Positions 37,765-46,188 of a DNA stretch of 64,000 bases are shown here, one piece after another. The stretch lies in NCBI RefSeq assembly GCF_015689335.1, contig NZ_CP065053.1, positions 5,394,001 to 5,458,000 on the forward strand, read 5' to 3'. Within the stretch, counting starts at the first letter, position 1. Every line of letters begins with the position of its first letter. The notes beneath the pieces were generated by a model. It worked only from the letters and a program-made list of their open reading frames with translations. It was not told where the DNA came from and made no database searches. The position numbers were made by a program, and so were the translations under genes. This DNA is from Massilia antarctica (lineage in GTDB: Bacteria > Pseudomonadota > Gammaproteobacteria > Burkholderiales > Burkholderiaceae_D).

Positions 37765-38252
37765 GGCTGCTCAAAGGCGTGCTGGCCGGCCTGATGCTGG
37801 CCGCCGCGCTGGCGCCGGCCTTGGCCCGCGATGCCGGCCCGGCGTCGGCATCGGCATTGGCATTGGCATCGGCGCCGGCATCGGCTGCTGGCGCCAGCGT
37901 TGCCGCCAGCATCCCGGCGCCGCTGGCGCCAGCCGCGCACAGTGGCGCCCCGATTCCGTTCAAGCAGGATAAACAGCGCGGGGAGACCGATCCGTCGCGC
38001 CTGGGCGCCGCCGTGCTGATCGTGCTGCTGGGACTGGGCGCGGGCCTGTACGCCTTGCGCTACAAGCTGCGCCTGTCGAGCACCCCGGCCCCGCTCAAGC
38101 TGCTGCGCGTGCTCGACACGCGCCGCCTGACCCCGCGCGCCTCCCTGCACGTGGTCGAATTCGCCGGATCCCAGTACCTGCTCGCGCATAGCGAACAGGG
38201 AGTCGTTTGTATCGCCGCCGTTGCCGGCCCAACACCATCGGAGCCGACGTGA
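37761..38252 (+). CDS. fliO: Export gate assembly factor FliO
   Basis: 163 residues. It has an N-terminal signal peptide, an Ala/Ser-rich low-complexity stretch encoded by imperfect GGCATC/GGCATT hexamers (37847-37885), one membrane segment (about residues 80-100) and the FliO domain (LLRVLDTRRLTPRASLHVVE). FliO helps FliP assemble. The hexamers are in frame, so length change would not shut the gene off. It overlaps the fliP start (GTGA). Confidence 0.85.
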   Translation: MRLLKGVLAGLMLAAALAPALARDAGPASASALALASAPASAAGASVAASIPAPLAPAAHSGAPIPFKQDKQRGETDPSRLGAAVLIVLLGLGAGLYALRYKLRLSSTPAPLKLLRVLDTRRLTPRASLHVVEFAGSQYLLAHSEQGVVCIAAVAGPTPSEPT

Positions 38253-39037
38253 GCCGTTTCTTTTCCCTGCCGACCCGCAAGAATACGCTGATCGGCCTGC
38301 TGCTGCTGGGCGCCATGTTCGGCTCGGCCTGCGTGTACGCGGCCGAACCGACCCTGTCCGGTCCCGGCTTCCAGTTCCGCCTGTCGGGCGCTGGTACGGC
38401 CGGTGCCGGCGAACTGTCGTCGGCGCTCAAGATCCTGCTCGGCCTGACGGTGCTCAGCCTGGCTCCGGCCATCCTGATCTCGATGACCTCCTTCATCCGC
38501 ATCGTGATCGTGCTGTCGATGCTGCGCCATGCGATGGGCATGCCGGAAACGCCGCCCAACACGGTGATCATCAGCCTGGCCTTGTTCCTGACGATGTTCA
38601 GCATGTCGGCGCCGCTGCAGGAGGTCAACAAGCAAGCCTTCGAGCCTTTTGTCGCCGGCAAGATGGCGGCCGACAAGGCGGTGCGCGAAGGCATCAAGCC
38701 GATCCGCGAATTCATGGTGCGCCAGACCCGCGAGCAAGACCTGGCGCTGATGGTCGAGTTGTCCAAGGCCGAGCAACCCTCGACCATCGACGACATCAAC
38801 CTGGTGCAGCTGATTCCCGCCTTCATGCTGTCGGAACTGCGCTCGGCCTTCCAGATCGGCTTCGTGATCTTCCTGCCGTTCCTGCTGATCGACCTGATCG
38901 TCTCGAGCGCGCTGATGTCGCTGGGCATGATGATGGTGCCGCCGGCATCGATTTCGCTGCCCTTGAAAATCCTCATGTTCGTGCTGATCGATGGCTGGAA
39001 CCTGGTGGTGCGTTCCCTGCTGGGCACGTTCTCCTGA
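38249..39037 (+). CDS. fliP: Flagellar-type export gate protein FliP
   Basis: Start chosen at GTG 38249 (VSRFFSLPTRKNTLIGLLLL), which has GGAG upstream and overlaps the fliO stop; the track-like upstream TTG at 38207 is less likely. 262 residues. It has a signal peptide and the diagnostic FliP stretches SMTSFIRIVIVLSMLRHAMG, PPNTVIISLALFLTMF and PAFMLSELRSAFQIGFVIFL. This completes the export gate together with fliQ and fliR at the other end of the operon. Confidence 0.96.
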   Translation: MSRFFSLPTRKNTLIGLLLLGAMFGSACVYAAEPTLSGPGFQFRLSGAGTAGAGELSSALKILLGLTVLSLAPAILISMTSFIRIVIVLSMLRHAMGMPETPPNTVIISLALFLTMFSMSAPLQEVNKQAFEPFVAGKMAADKAVREGIKPIREFMVRQTREQDLALMVELSKAEQPSTIDDINLVQLIPAFMLSELRSAFQIGFVIFLPFLLIDLIVSSALMSLGMMMVPPASISLPLKILMFVLIDGWNLVVRSLLGTFS

Positions 39038-39057
39038 CGTCCGGCCATCCGACCGTG

Positions 39058-39816
39058 ATGACGATCTCCTTGCCGCGTTCCGCCACCCCCAGCCCGGGCG
39101 CGGACATCGCGGACCTGTGGCGCGGCATGCGCGAGGCCGGTGGCGACGCCGTGCGCGAGCGCATCGTAGCGTTCTATCTGCCGTTCGCGCGCATGCTCAC
39201 GGCCAAGGCGTTCGCCCGGCGTACCTTCCTCGAGCTCGAGTTCGTCGATTTCCTGCAGTACGCGGCCATCGGGCTGATCGAAGCGGTGGACCGCTTCGAT
39301 CCGGCCCGCGCGATCAAGTTCGAAACCTTCGCCACCCCGCGCATCAATGGCGCCATTCTCAACGGCATCGCCACGTTCACCGAAAAGCAAGAGCAGGTCA
39401 GGGCGCGCCAACGGATCACCAGCGAGCGCGTGGCCTCGGTCAAGGAGCGCGATCCGGCCAGCGCCGGTGCCGACGACCTGTTCGTCTACCTGGCCGAGCT
39501 GGCGGTCGACCTGGCGCTCGGCTTCATCCTCGACAGCGCCGACGAGATGCCGGAAGACGTGTCGAGCTATCCCGACAATACCTATCGCCGCATCGAAATG
39601 GCGCAGCTCGGTTCGCGAGTGAAGGCGCTGGTCGACGGCTTGCCGGACAAGGAAAGGAAAGTGGTGAATTACCACTATATGCAGCAGCTGCCCTTCGATG
39701 AAGTCGCTGCCATCATGAATCTGTCGAAGGGGAGGGTGTCGCAACTGCACCGCTCGGCCATTGGCCGCCTGCGCGAGAGCATCGACATCAGCGGGCAGAT
39801 CGACCTGAGCTGCTGA
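39058..39816 (+). CDS. Divergent FliA-like sigma factor
   Basis: Start chosen at ATG 39058; GTG 39055 is the alternative and neither has a strong ribosome-binding site. 252 residues. Sigma region 2 is visible (LEFVDFLQYAAIGLIEAVDR, then FETFATPRINGAILNGI) and region 4 has a normal helix-turn-helix (MNLSKGRVSQLHRSAIGRL). The FliA region-3 signature WxPRSVRR is replaced by TFTEKQEQVRARQR and an acidic insertion (about residues 130-175) follows. It is therefore an atypical sigma28-family factor. It is the last gene of the operon and may control targets of this system; no flgM-like anti-sigma gene is seen. Confidence 0.75.
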   Translation: MTISLPRSATPSPGADIADLWRGMREAGGDAVRERIVAFYLPFARMLTAKAFARRTFLELEFVDFLQYAAIGLIEAVDRFDPARAIKFETFATPRINGAILNGIATFTEKQEQVRARQRITSERVASVKERDPASAGADDLFVYLAELAVDLALGFILDSADEMPEDVSSYPDNTYRRIEMAQLGSRVKALVDGLPDKERKVVNYHYMQQLPFDEVAAIMNLSKGRVSQLHRSAIGRLRESIDISGQIDLSC

Positions 39817-39840
39817 AGAGGGGCGCCACCAGGGGGATGG

Positions 39841-39866
39841 GCGGCGCCGGCGCCGCTATTTTTTCG
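39841..39866 (+). terminator. Terminator of the flagellar-type operon
   Basis: A 16-base GC palindrome (GCGGCGCCGGCGCCGC, 39841-39856) followed by TATTTTTTC, 24 bases after the sigma-factor stop. It overlaps the 3' end of the convergent TPR gene. Confidence 0.75.
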
Positions 39867-41004
39867 GGCGCATGGAGAGGAAGGTCGACAGATGCTCGAA
39901 CAAGGTCGGCGTGCCCTCGAGCGGCGACTGGCGCAGCGCCCGTTCGATCAGGCGGTCGGCCAGTTCGGAACGGCCGTCGAGCTTGAGCAGGGCGGCCTGG
40001 GTATAGACGGAGCCGAAGTTGGCGGGATCGAGCTTGTTGGCCACGGTCATGGCGTGCCTGGCCTCGTCGATGCGCTGTTGCGTGACCAAGGCCGCGGCCA
40101 GGCCACCATGCGATTCGGCAAAGTTGCGGTCGGCCTCGATGGCTGCGCGGAAGGCTTGCTCGGCGCCCACGGCGTCACCCGCATTGAGCTTGGCCCAGCC
40201 CAGCGCGATCAGGGTGCCGGCGTGGCCGGGCATGCATTCGCTGGCCTTGGTCATGGCGGCGATGGCGTCGACATTGTTTTGCTTGTGCATCAGGGTCAAG
40301 CCCAGGCCGAGCCAGGCGCGGCCGTTATCGCTGCGCTGCGCCAGGATCCGCTCGAACGAAGCGCTGGCGCCATCGATATCCTGCTTTTCCAGGGCCAGCG
40401 CGCCGGCCACGGCGTTCGCATCGACGCTGTCGGGATCCTCGGCCAGCACTTGCCGGGCCAGGTCGCCGGCGCGGGCGCGATCACCCATGTCGAAATTGAC
40501 GAGCGAGAGATAGGCGTTGCTGTCGGCATCGTTGGCGATGCTGGCCCAGTGCTCGCAAGCCGCGTTCGCCGCGTCCAGCTCGCCTTCGTGGTGCAGGCAG
40601 TGCGCCAGGTATTTGGCATTGTTGGCATTGTCGATGCCGTTCTGCCGGGCGATCGTGAAGGCGCTGGCGGCGTCGGCATAGCGCTCCTGGTAGTACAGCG
40701 CCAGGCCCAGGTTATGGTAGAGCGCGGCGTCGGTTTCGCCGCCGTCGATCAAGCCTTGCAAGGTGGCCGCCGCCTCGCCGAAACGGTGCAGGGCCAGGTA
40801 GACCGTGGCCAGGCGTCCGTGCGCCACCGCCGTGCCGGGGGCAAGGGCGATGACCCGCTCGAACGATGCCAGCGCCTGGTCGAGCTTGCCGCCTTGCAGA
40901 TACAGGTCGCCCAGTTGCATGAGCAGGCTGACGTTGTCGGGATCGGAAGAGAGGAAGGACGCGAAGCGCTCGGTCTGCGCTTGCAATTGATCGGCTAAAG
41001 GCAT
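39856..41004 (-). CDS. TPR-repeat protein, 382 residues
   Basis: Almost the entire protein consists of TPR units, about nine to ten, for example LLMQLGDLYLQGGKLDQALA, ALYHNLGLALYYQERYADAA and AWLGLGLTLMHKQNNVDAIA. It has no signal peptide or membrane segment, so it is probably a cytoplasmic scaffold or chaperone. It ends against the flagellar-type operon in convergent orientation. With the two TPR genes at 16726 and 18668 it brackets that operon. A linked function is plausible from this layout but not shown. The start ATG 41004 has GGAAAA upstream. Confidence 0.8.
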   Translation of the reverse strand: MPLADQLQAQTERFASFLSSDPDNVSLLMQLGDLYLQGGKLDQALASFERVIALAPGTAVAHGRLATVYLALHRFGEAAATLQGLIDGGETDAALYHNLGLALYYQERYADAASAFTIARQNGIDNANNAKYLAHCLHHEGELDAANAACEHWASIANDADSNAYLSLVNFDMGDRARAGDLARQVLAEDPDSVDANAVAGALALEKQDIDGASASFERILAQRSDNGRAWLGLGLTLMHKQNNVDAIAAMTKASECMPGHAGTLIALGWAKLNAGDAVGAEQAFRAAIEADRNFAESHGGLAAALVTQQRIDEARHAMTVANKLDPANFGSVYTQAALLKLDGRSELADRLIERALRQSPLEGTPTLFEHLSTFLSMRPKK

Positions 41005-41091
41005 TGTCGTGTTTTCCGCGCGTGAATGTGCCTCATTTTACAATGCCGTTGTATTGCTTGCCAGATAAAGCCATCAGGGCGACGTCCTTGT

Positions 41092-41436
41092 TCAATCGAT
41101 GACTTTGCCGCCACCCGGCTGGCCGGGATTGCAGCGTGCATTGACCGTCGCCAGATAGCCGACGTCGCGGCGCCATTCGTCAATATTCCAGCTTGCCTTG
41201 TTCGGCTGGACGACGGCAACGACCTGCTGGTGGCAAATGAATTGATTCCTCACGCTCCCGAGGTTGGTATTGAGGCCGCGGTTCTTGTATTTGCTGTACA
41301 GCTCGTTCCATCCCCCAACGCCGACCAGATATCCGCCAGCGTTCAGCCATACCGGACCGCGTGGCCTTGCATATGGGCAAGCGGCCGGGATGCGGGCGCC
41401 GTTGTATTTTTTATGGCGGTGAAAATTGCCGTATTT
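41092..41436 (-). pseudogene. 5'-truncated DUF2599-like gene fragment
   Basis: Reading the minus strand from just after a TAG (41437-41439) gives a clean 114-codon frame with no Met start. It contains GWNELYSKYKNRGLNTN, VRNQFICHQQVVA and ASWNIDEWRRDVGYLATVNA followed by RCNPG, and ends at a TGA (41092-41094). This matches, from memory, the C-terminal DUF2599 signature (WxELxxKx...NtxSMxxQFiCH...WNLdEWRPdVGY..t..arCNPG) found in secreted proteins of bacteria. The N-terminal export part is lost. It could be a displaced C-terminal tip from a larger toxin, or the relic of a secreted protein gene. Confidence 0.65.
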
Positions 41437-41495
41437 CTAATGTGATTAAGGGGCTAAGATGCGTAAGTACACATCCTGGCGAGCTGGGAGGTCGA

Positions 41496-42866
41496 ATGGA
41501 ACCGGTCGAATGCAGGGTCATCGCCGCACCGGCGCATCTGCAGTGGCTGCAGGATTGGTCTTCCCGAGGCTATCCCGGGGTGTTGCTGCGCCCATGGAGC
41601 GCGAACCCTAACCCTGCCGCGCCGCTTGCGGCCGACGCCTGCGATGTGACCCTGATGCTGGTGGGGCGGGATACCCTGGCCTGGGCCAGGCAACAATTGC
41701 TGGCCGGCGGGCAGGGCGACAGCCCGGTCGTCGCCGTGACGCGCGGACTGACGGGATCGATGGTTCAAGGCCTGCTGGCGCTCGGGGCCAGCGATTTCGT
41801 GGCAAGCGAACATGGCGCCGAGGAGCTGACAACACGCCTGTGGCGGCTGCGCGAACAGCAGCGTCACCGGTGCGCGGCATCGCGTGCGCCGCCAGCTTCC
41901 CCTTTGCATCCCTTGCTTTCCAAGCTGGTCGGCAACAGCCTGAACTTCGTCCGGCAACTCGAGCGCATCCCGACCCTGGCGGCGAGCGACGCTGGCGTGC
42001 TGATCTTGGGGGAGACTGGCACGGGCAAGGAACTGTGCGCACAGGCAATCCACTATCTCAGCAAGCGCGCATCCCACCCGTGGGTGGCGGTCAATTGTGG
42101 CGCGCTGCCCTCCGAGCTGGTGGAGGCGGAGTTGTTTGGCCATGCGCGCGGGGCCTACACCAGCGCGCATCAGGAGCGCAGCGGCCTGGCGGCCGAAGCC
42201 GAGGGCGGCACCTTCTTCCTCGATGAGGTCGACAGTATGCCGCTGAGCACCCAGGCCAAGCTGTTGCGTTTCTTGCAGGAGAAGGAATATCGCCCGGTCG
42301 GCAGCACAAAAACCAGGCACGCCGATGTGCGCGTGCTGGCGGCCAGCAACGGCGATATCGGATCGCTGGTGCAGCAAGGGCGCTTCCGGCGCGACCTTTA
42401 TTACCGCCTGAACATTCTCTCCGTCAGCCTGCCGCCCTTGCGTGAGCGCATGGACGACCTGCCGTTGCTCAGCCATCACTTCCTCAAGCGCTTTGCCGGC
42501 GAATTCCGGCGCGAGGTGAACCGACTAAGCACGGCTGCGCTGGCAAGGTTGGCGGCCTACTCCTGGCCCGGCAATGTCCGCGAGCTGGAGCACACGCTGG
42601 AGCGTGCCGTGCTGCTGTGCCGGGGCGAGACGGTGGAGGCGGGCGACCTCGACCTGCCGGAGTCGCCGGATGGCTGCGCTTGCCTGGAGTTCCGCCACGC
42701 CAAGGCGCAGGCCGTGCAGGCCTTCGAGCGGATGTATATCGAACGCATGCTGTTGCTCTGCCAGGGCAATATTACCCATGCGGCCCAGGCCAGCGGCAAG
42801 GACAGGCGGGCGTTCTGGCAGTTGGTGCGCAAGCACGGCATCGACGCGGCGCGCTACCGGGGATAG
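41496..42866 (+). CDS. Sigma54-dependent activator with degenerate receiver
   Basis: Start chosen at ATG 41496, five bases after GGGAGG. 456 residues. Residues 1-130 have the length and fold pattern of a receiver but no recognisable phosphoacceptor Asp (VTLMLVGRDTLAWA where LxxD is expected). The AAA+ domain has Walker A GETGTGKE (about residue 172) and Walker B GGTFFLDEVD. The sigma54-contact loop reads GAYTSA (about residue 219) instead of GAFTGA. A Fis-type helix-turn-helix lies at the end (GNITHAAQASGKDRRAFWQL). It would activate sigma54 promoters without ordinary phosphorylation. Target unknown; it faces the eCIS genes convergently and lies near the flagellar-type operon. Confidence 0.85.
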   Translation: MEPVECRVIAAPAHLQWLQDWSSRGYPGVLLRPWSANPNPAAPLAADACDVTLMLVGRDTLAWARQQLLAGGQGDSPVVAVTRGLTGSMVQGLLALGASDFVASEHGAEELTTRLWRLREQQRHRCAASRAPPASPLHPLLSKLVGNSLNFVRQLERIPTLAASDAGVLILGETGTGKELCAQAIHYLSKRASHPWVAVNCGALPSELVEAELFGHARGAYTSAHQERSGLAAEAEGGTFFLDEVDSMPLSTQAKLLRFLQEKEYRPVGSTKTRHADVRVLAASNGDIGSLVQQGRFRRDLYYRLNILSVSLPPLRERMDDLPLLSHHFLKRFAGEFRREVNRLSTAALARLAAYSWPGNVRELEHTLERAVLLCRGETVEAGDLDLPESPDGCACLEFRHAKAQAVQAFERMYIERMLLLCQGNITHAAQASGKDRRAFWQLVRKHGIDAARYRG

Positions 42867-42896
42867 CCGGCGAACCACCCGGGCTCGGCGGCGCCG

Positions 42897-45800
42897 CTAC
42901 GGTGTCGAAGGCGGCGGCGTGGCGTAGTCGCTGACCTTGGCCGCGACTACGGGCTCGATATCGTCCGCATTGACCCAGAACTGCCGCAACTCACCGATGG
43001 CGGCCGTCTGTTGCTCGGGCATGTCAGGATGGCGATAGTAGCGGGTTTCGCCGAAGCGCGAATTACCTGGCTCGGGGCCCGCCACGAAGCTGTCGAGGCG
43101 GCCCTCCGGCGGCTGCCGCTGGGTGATCGGGCGGCCTGCTTCGCTCACTTCGTCCAGTACCTGGTCGATCGGGCGCTTCACCGCGTAGGCGCTGAGCACG
43201 GTGCCGCGCTGCGCATCGGCATTGGCCGGCTCGACCAGCACACGGTCGGCGTAGTTGCCGCGCATGAAGCAGTTCCATGCGCCCCCGCCGACCCGGCGGC
43301 CCAGCGGCCTGACCCAGGGATCGTCGCCGAGCAGTTGCTGGTCGGACAGGATGGGCTGGGCGCCGCTTGCCGAGCGGAACAGCGGCGTCGCGCTGCCCGA
43401 CTTGAGGCGGAAGATATTGCCCTGTTCGCCGGCGGGCAAGCCACGCACCTTCGCGCGCATCTCGTCGTCCAACTGGCCGAGGGTGCGCTCGCGGATCGCC
43501 AGCAGGGTGTCGGTAATGTCATGGTAGCGTCTCCCCGCGCGGTCCTCACGGTTCACGAAGGCCCGGTAACGGCGCGGCGCGCGGCGTTCTTCCGGGCTGG
43601 GGAAGCGCGGCATCTGGGGCTCTTCAATGATGCTGCCGAGGGTCTTCGCCAGGTCGAGGAACAGCAGGTAGTCGCGGTAGTTGCCTATCATCGTGGGCAA
43701 GGTTGCCTTGAAGGCGGCGACATCGATATCGATCACATAGCCGTAACTGGGCGAACCGAATACGGCGGTGTCGGGGCGGCTGCCCTGTGGCAGCTGGGTC
43801 CGATCGGTCTGGCTCCACACGCCCAACTCGGGGTTGCCGCCGAAGCGGATCCAGAAGTCTCCCTCGGCCTCGCCGAGGGCAATATTGCGCCGCTGACTCT
43901 GCAGCACCTGGCCGATCGGTCCGAGGATCTCATTGGCGACGATGAGCAGGCCAAGCCCGCCGGCGGCGAGGCGCGTGCCGCCGCCAAAGCGCGATCCGCC
44001 TGCGCCGCCGGGGCCGGCAGGCGGGCGCGTCTGCGCGACCTGGGGCAGGTGCTCGAAGGGGATGGGCTCGACCTCGGTGCGCACGCGGCCATCGGCATCG
44101 ACGGGCAGCACGCGTCCGCCCGCCACCACCCGATACCACTGGCCGCCCTCGAACACGCCGGCAATCGGCTCGCGGGTGCGCATGTCGCCGACCACCCAGA
44201 AGTTATCGTAGCCAATGACGACCAGTTCGCCAGCGCGCGGCAGCTCGCCTGGTGTCGGCGCGATCGTGCGGCCGCCGATGACGATGTCCTTGCCGCTGAA
44301 GTTGATGACGTTGGGCGGCACGATGCCGCTGCCGGGGGGCGTGAAGGGGATGGCCAGCGGGCCGCCGGTTGCGCCCGCGCCAGGCGAGCGCAGGGCCGGC
44401 ACCGGACCGCCCGTGCCCAGCTGCGGCAGGGAGGGAACAGGCTGGGCGAGCGGGCCGCCGGCGCCGCCGGGCGCGGGCAAGGCCGTCTGGGCCGGCTGCG
44501 GCGGCGTGGCCGGCAGCGCCTGCGGCGCCATGCCGGGGGCGGCCAGGCGCGGCACGCTGATCGGCGCCGCCGGCAGCAGGCGCACCCGGGTCGATTTGCC
44601 CTCGATCGACACCCGGTACAGCTGCCCCTGGATCAGCGCCGTGCCCTGGTTCTCGCTCAGCAGCTGGTTCACCACGTCGGGATCCTGCAGCTGTCCGAGG
44701 CTGGCGAGGGGCTTCGGCGTCAGTTGCTGCGCCTGCGCCTGGGCGAGCAGCTGGCGTGCCTGCTGCATCTGGATGATTTGCTGCGCCACCAGCCGGGTCA
44801 GGTACGCGATTTCCTCGCCGCTCTGCGCCAGTTCGCGCCGCTCGACCGGCGCCGCCACGCCATGGCCCGAGCGCTCGGTGGTGAAGCTCGCGCCGCGCGG
44901 CGCGATCAGCAGCCGGGGGGCGCGCGCCAGGCCGACCACCTCGCGCACCGTGTCCGACAGGCGGAAGGTGCGCGCCACGCCGGGCAGCAGGATCTCGATC
45001 TGGTCGCTCGAATGAAGTTCGATCCAGCGGTGGATCTGCTCCTGCCCCTGCACGCCGCCTTGCTCGCCGGACTTGATCTCGGCCAGCTTGAATATCTGCA
45101 GGCCAGCGGGGCGCACGGCTGCCACCAGCCCATCGGAGAACAGCACCGGGTCGCTCGGCGTGCCGTCGCTGCGCAGCACCCGGGCGCGCACGCCAAGGAA
45201 GAGCTGTGCGTCGGGCGCATCGCGCCGCACATCCTGCAGCGCCTGCTCCAACAGCGGCCGCGCCAGCACTTCCGCCACATTCCCCTGCAGGATATTCAGA
45301 TGCCCGGCGTTGACCTGGTTGTTCTGGATCGGGGTGTCAAGCATGTTCGACAGACGGTCGGTCAGCGCCTGCGGCCGGGCCGACAGCGCGCCCATGTCCT
45401 CGGCCGCCCGGGTCTGGTCATAACCGGCCGGGGCGAGCGCCTGGCCGACGTCGACCGGCGCTGCGGCGGCGCCCGTCAGCTGGCCCTTCGCGTAATCCGG
45501 ACCCAGCAACTGCTCAAGCCGTTCGCGCGGTGCGCCGCTGGTCTGGCGCAGCGCCCACAGGCGCGGCTTGACCGGGTCTTTTTCACTTCGGCGATAGCTC
45601 TGGTAGGCGGCGTCGAGCGCGGCGTCGGTGAAGCCGGGCGCGCCGGTGCGGATCAGCGAGTCGAGCGTGAGCGGCGGCGGGGCGGCGCCAGCCGGCCCTG
45701 GCGCGCGCCGCAGCTGCGCGCCGGATCCTTGCCGGGTGTGCGCCAACTCGTGCGCGAGCAGCTTGCGGCCGGCCACGGTGTGCGGCTGGTAACGGTCCTG

Positions 45801-46175
45801 GGCAAAATAAATGTTCCCGCGCTGGGTGAAGGCTTGCGCGTTCAGGTCGCGCGCCATGCCGGCCGCCGCCGGATCGGTGAACACGCGCACCGACGACAGG
45901 TCAGTGCCAAAGAATTGCCCGTACTCGTGACTGATCGCCGGAGGCAGGGGCTGGCCGTCGCTCGCTGCCGGCGCGAGTCTGGCGCCGCCGTCGTGGTGCG
46001 TGTGTCCGGCGGCGCCGGCCTGGCTGGCCGCCGCCCCGGCCACCGCCCGCTGGACCTGGAAATTGCCGGCATGGGCCGACCACGGGGCCGACTCGGCCGC
46101 AGGCACCGGAGCGGGCGTCGCCGCGCCGCCGGGAAGTGACGGATGCCGTGTCGCGGCGGTTGGCCGGTGTGCCAT
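42897..46175 (-). CDS. DUF4157-family eCIS-associated protein, possible nuclease cargo
   Basis: Start chosen at ATG 46175 (MAHRPTAATRHPSLPGGAA), with GAGGGG upstream; the longer ATG 46355 would overlap the upstream gene. 1,092 residues. The N-terminal DUF4157 domain (about residues 78-150) has FFGTDLSSVRVFTD, DLNAQAFTQRGNIYFA and HELAH (residues 142-146), a metallopeptidase-like motif. DUF4157 proteins are typical companions of eCIS clusters and often are cargo. Around residues 335-375 the order FSDGLVAA ... AEIKSG ... QGQEQIHRW resembles the D...ExK...Q pattern of PD-(D/E)XK nucleases; this is only a visual match. A Pro/Gly-rich linker follows. The 400-residue C-terminal part is unassigned. 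Confidence 0.75.
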   Translation of the reverse strand: MAHRPTAATRHPSLPGGAATPAPVPAAESAPWSAHAGNFQVQRAVAGAAASQAGAAGHTHHDGGARLAPAASDGQPLPPAISHEYGQFFGTDLSSVRVFTDPAAAGMARDLNAQAFTQRGNIYFAQDRYQPHTVAGRKLLAHELAHTRQGSGAQLRRAPGPAGAAPPPLTLDSLIRTGAPGFTDAALDAAYQSYRRSEKDPVKPRLWALRQTSGAPRERLEQLLGPDYAKGQLTGAAAAPVDVGQALAPAGYDQTRAAEDMGALSARPQALTDRLSNMLDTPIQNNQVNAGHLNILQGNVAEVLARPLLEQALQDVRRDAPDAQLFLGVRARVLRSDGTPSDPVLFSDGLVAAVRPAGLQIFKLAEIKSGEQGGVQGQEQIHRWIELHSSDQIEILLPGVARTFRLSDTVREVVGLARAPRLLIAPRGASFTTERSGHGVAAPVERRELAQSGEEIAYLTRLVAQQIIQMQQARQLLAQAQAQQLTPKPLASLGQLQDPDVVNQLLSENQGTALIQGQLYRVSIEGKSTRVRLLPAAPISVPRLAAPGMAPQALPATPPQPAQTALPAPGGAGGPLAQPVPSLPQLGTGGPVPALRSPGAGATGGPLAIPFTPPGSGIVPPNVINFSGKDIVIGGRTIAPTPGELPRAGELVVIGYDNFWVVGDMRTREPIAGVFEGGQWYRVVAGGRVLPVDADGRVRTEVEPIPFEHLPQVAQTRPPAGPGGAGGSRFGGGTRLAAGGLGLLIVANEILGPIGQVLQSQRRNIALGEAEGDFWIRFGGNPELGVWSQTDRTQLPQGSRPDTAVFGSPSYGYVIDIDVAAFKATLPTMIGNYRDYLLFLDLAKTLGSIIEEPQMPRFPSPEERRAPRRYRAFVNREDRAGRRYHDITDTLLAIRERTLGQLDDEMRAKVRGLPAGEQGNIFRLKSGSATPLFRSASGAQPILSDQQLLGDDPWVRPLGRRVGGGAWNCFMRGNYADRVLVEPANADAQRGTVLSAYAVKRPIDQVLDEVSEAGRPITQRQPPEGRLDSFVAGPEPGNSRFGETRYYRHPDMPEQQTAAIGELRQFWVNADDIEPVVAAKVSDYATPPPSTP

Positions 46176-46188
46176 GCGATTGTGCCCC

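Noticed and set aside
37847..37885. Hexamer repeat in fliO as a phase-variation switch
   Set aside because: The unit is six bases long, so gain or loss keeps the reading frame.
38207..38248. Upstream TTG start for fliP
   Set aside because: GTG 38249 has a GGAG site and a normal GTGA overlap with fliO; the upstream extension MYRRRCRPNTIGAD is not FliP-like.
41026..41445. 139-codon plus-strand frame between the TPR gene and the activator
   Set aside because: The minus strand of the same stretch carries a recognisable DUF2599-like sequence, so the plus frame is probably its shadow.
43011..46139. 1,042-codon plus-strand frame opposite the DUF4157 gene
   Set aside because: It is Arg/Ala/Gly-rich and featureless, and the opposite strand encodes a clear DUF4157 domain.
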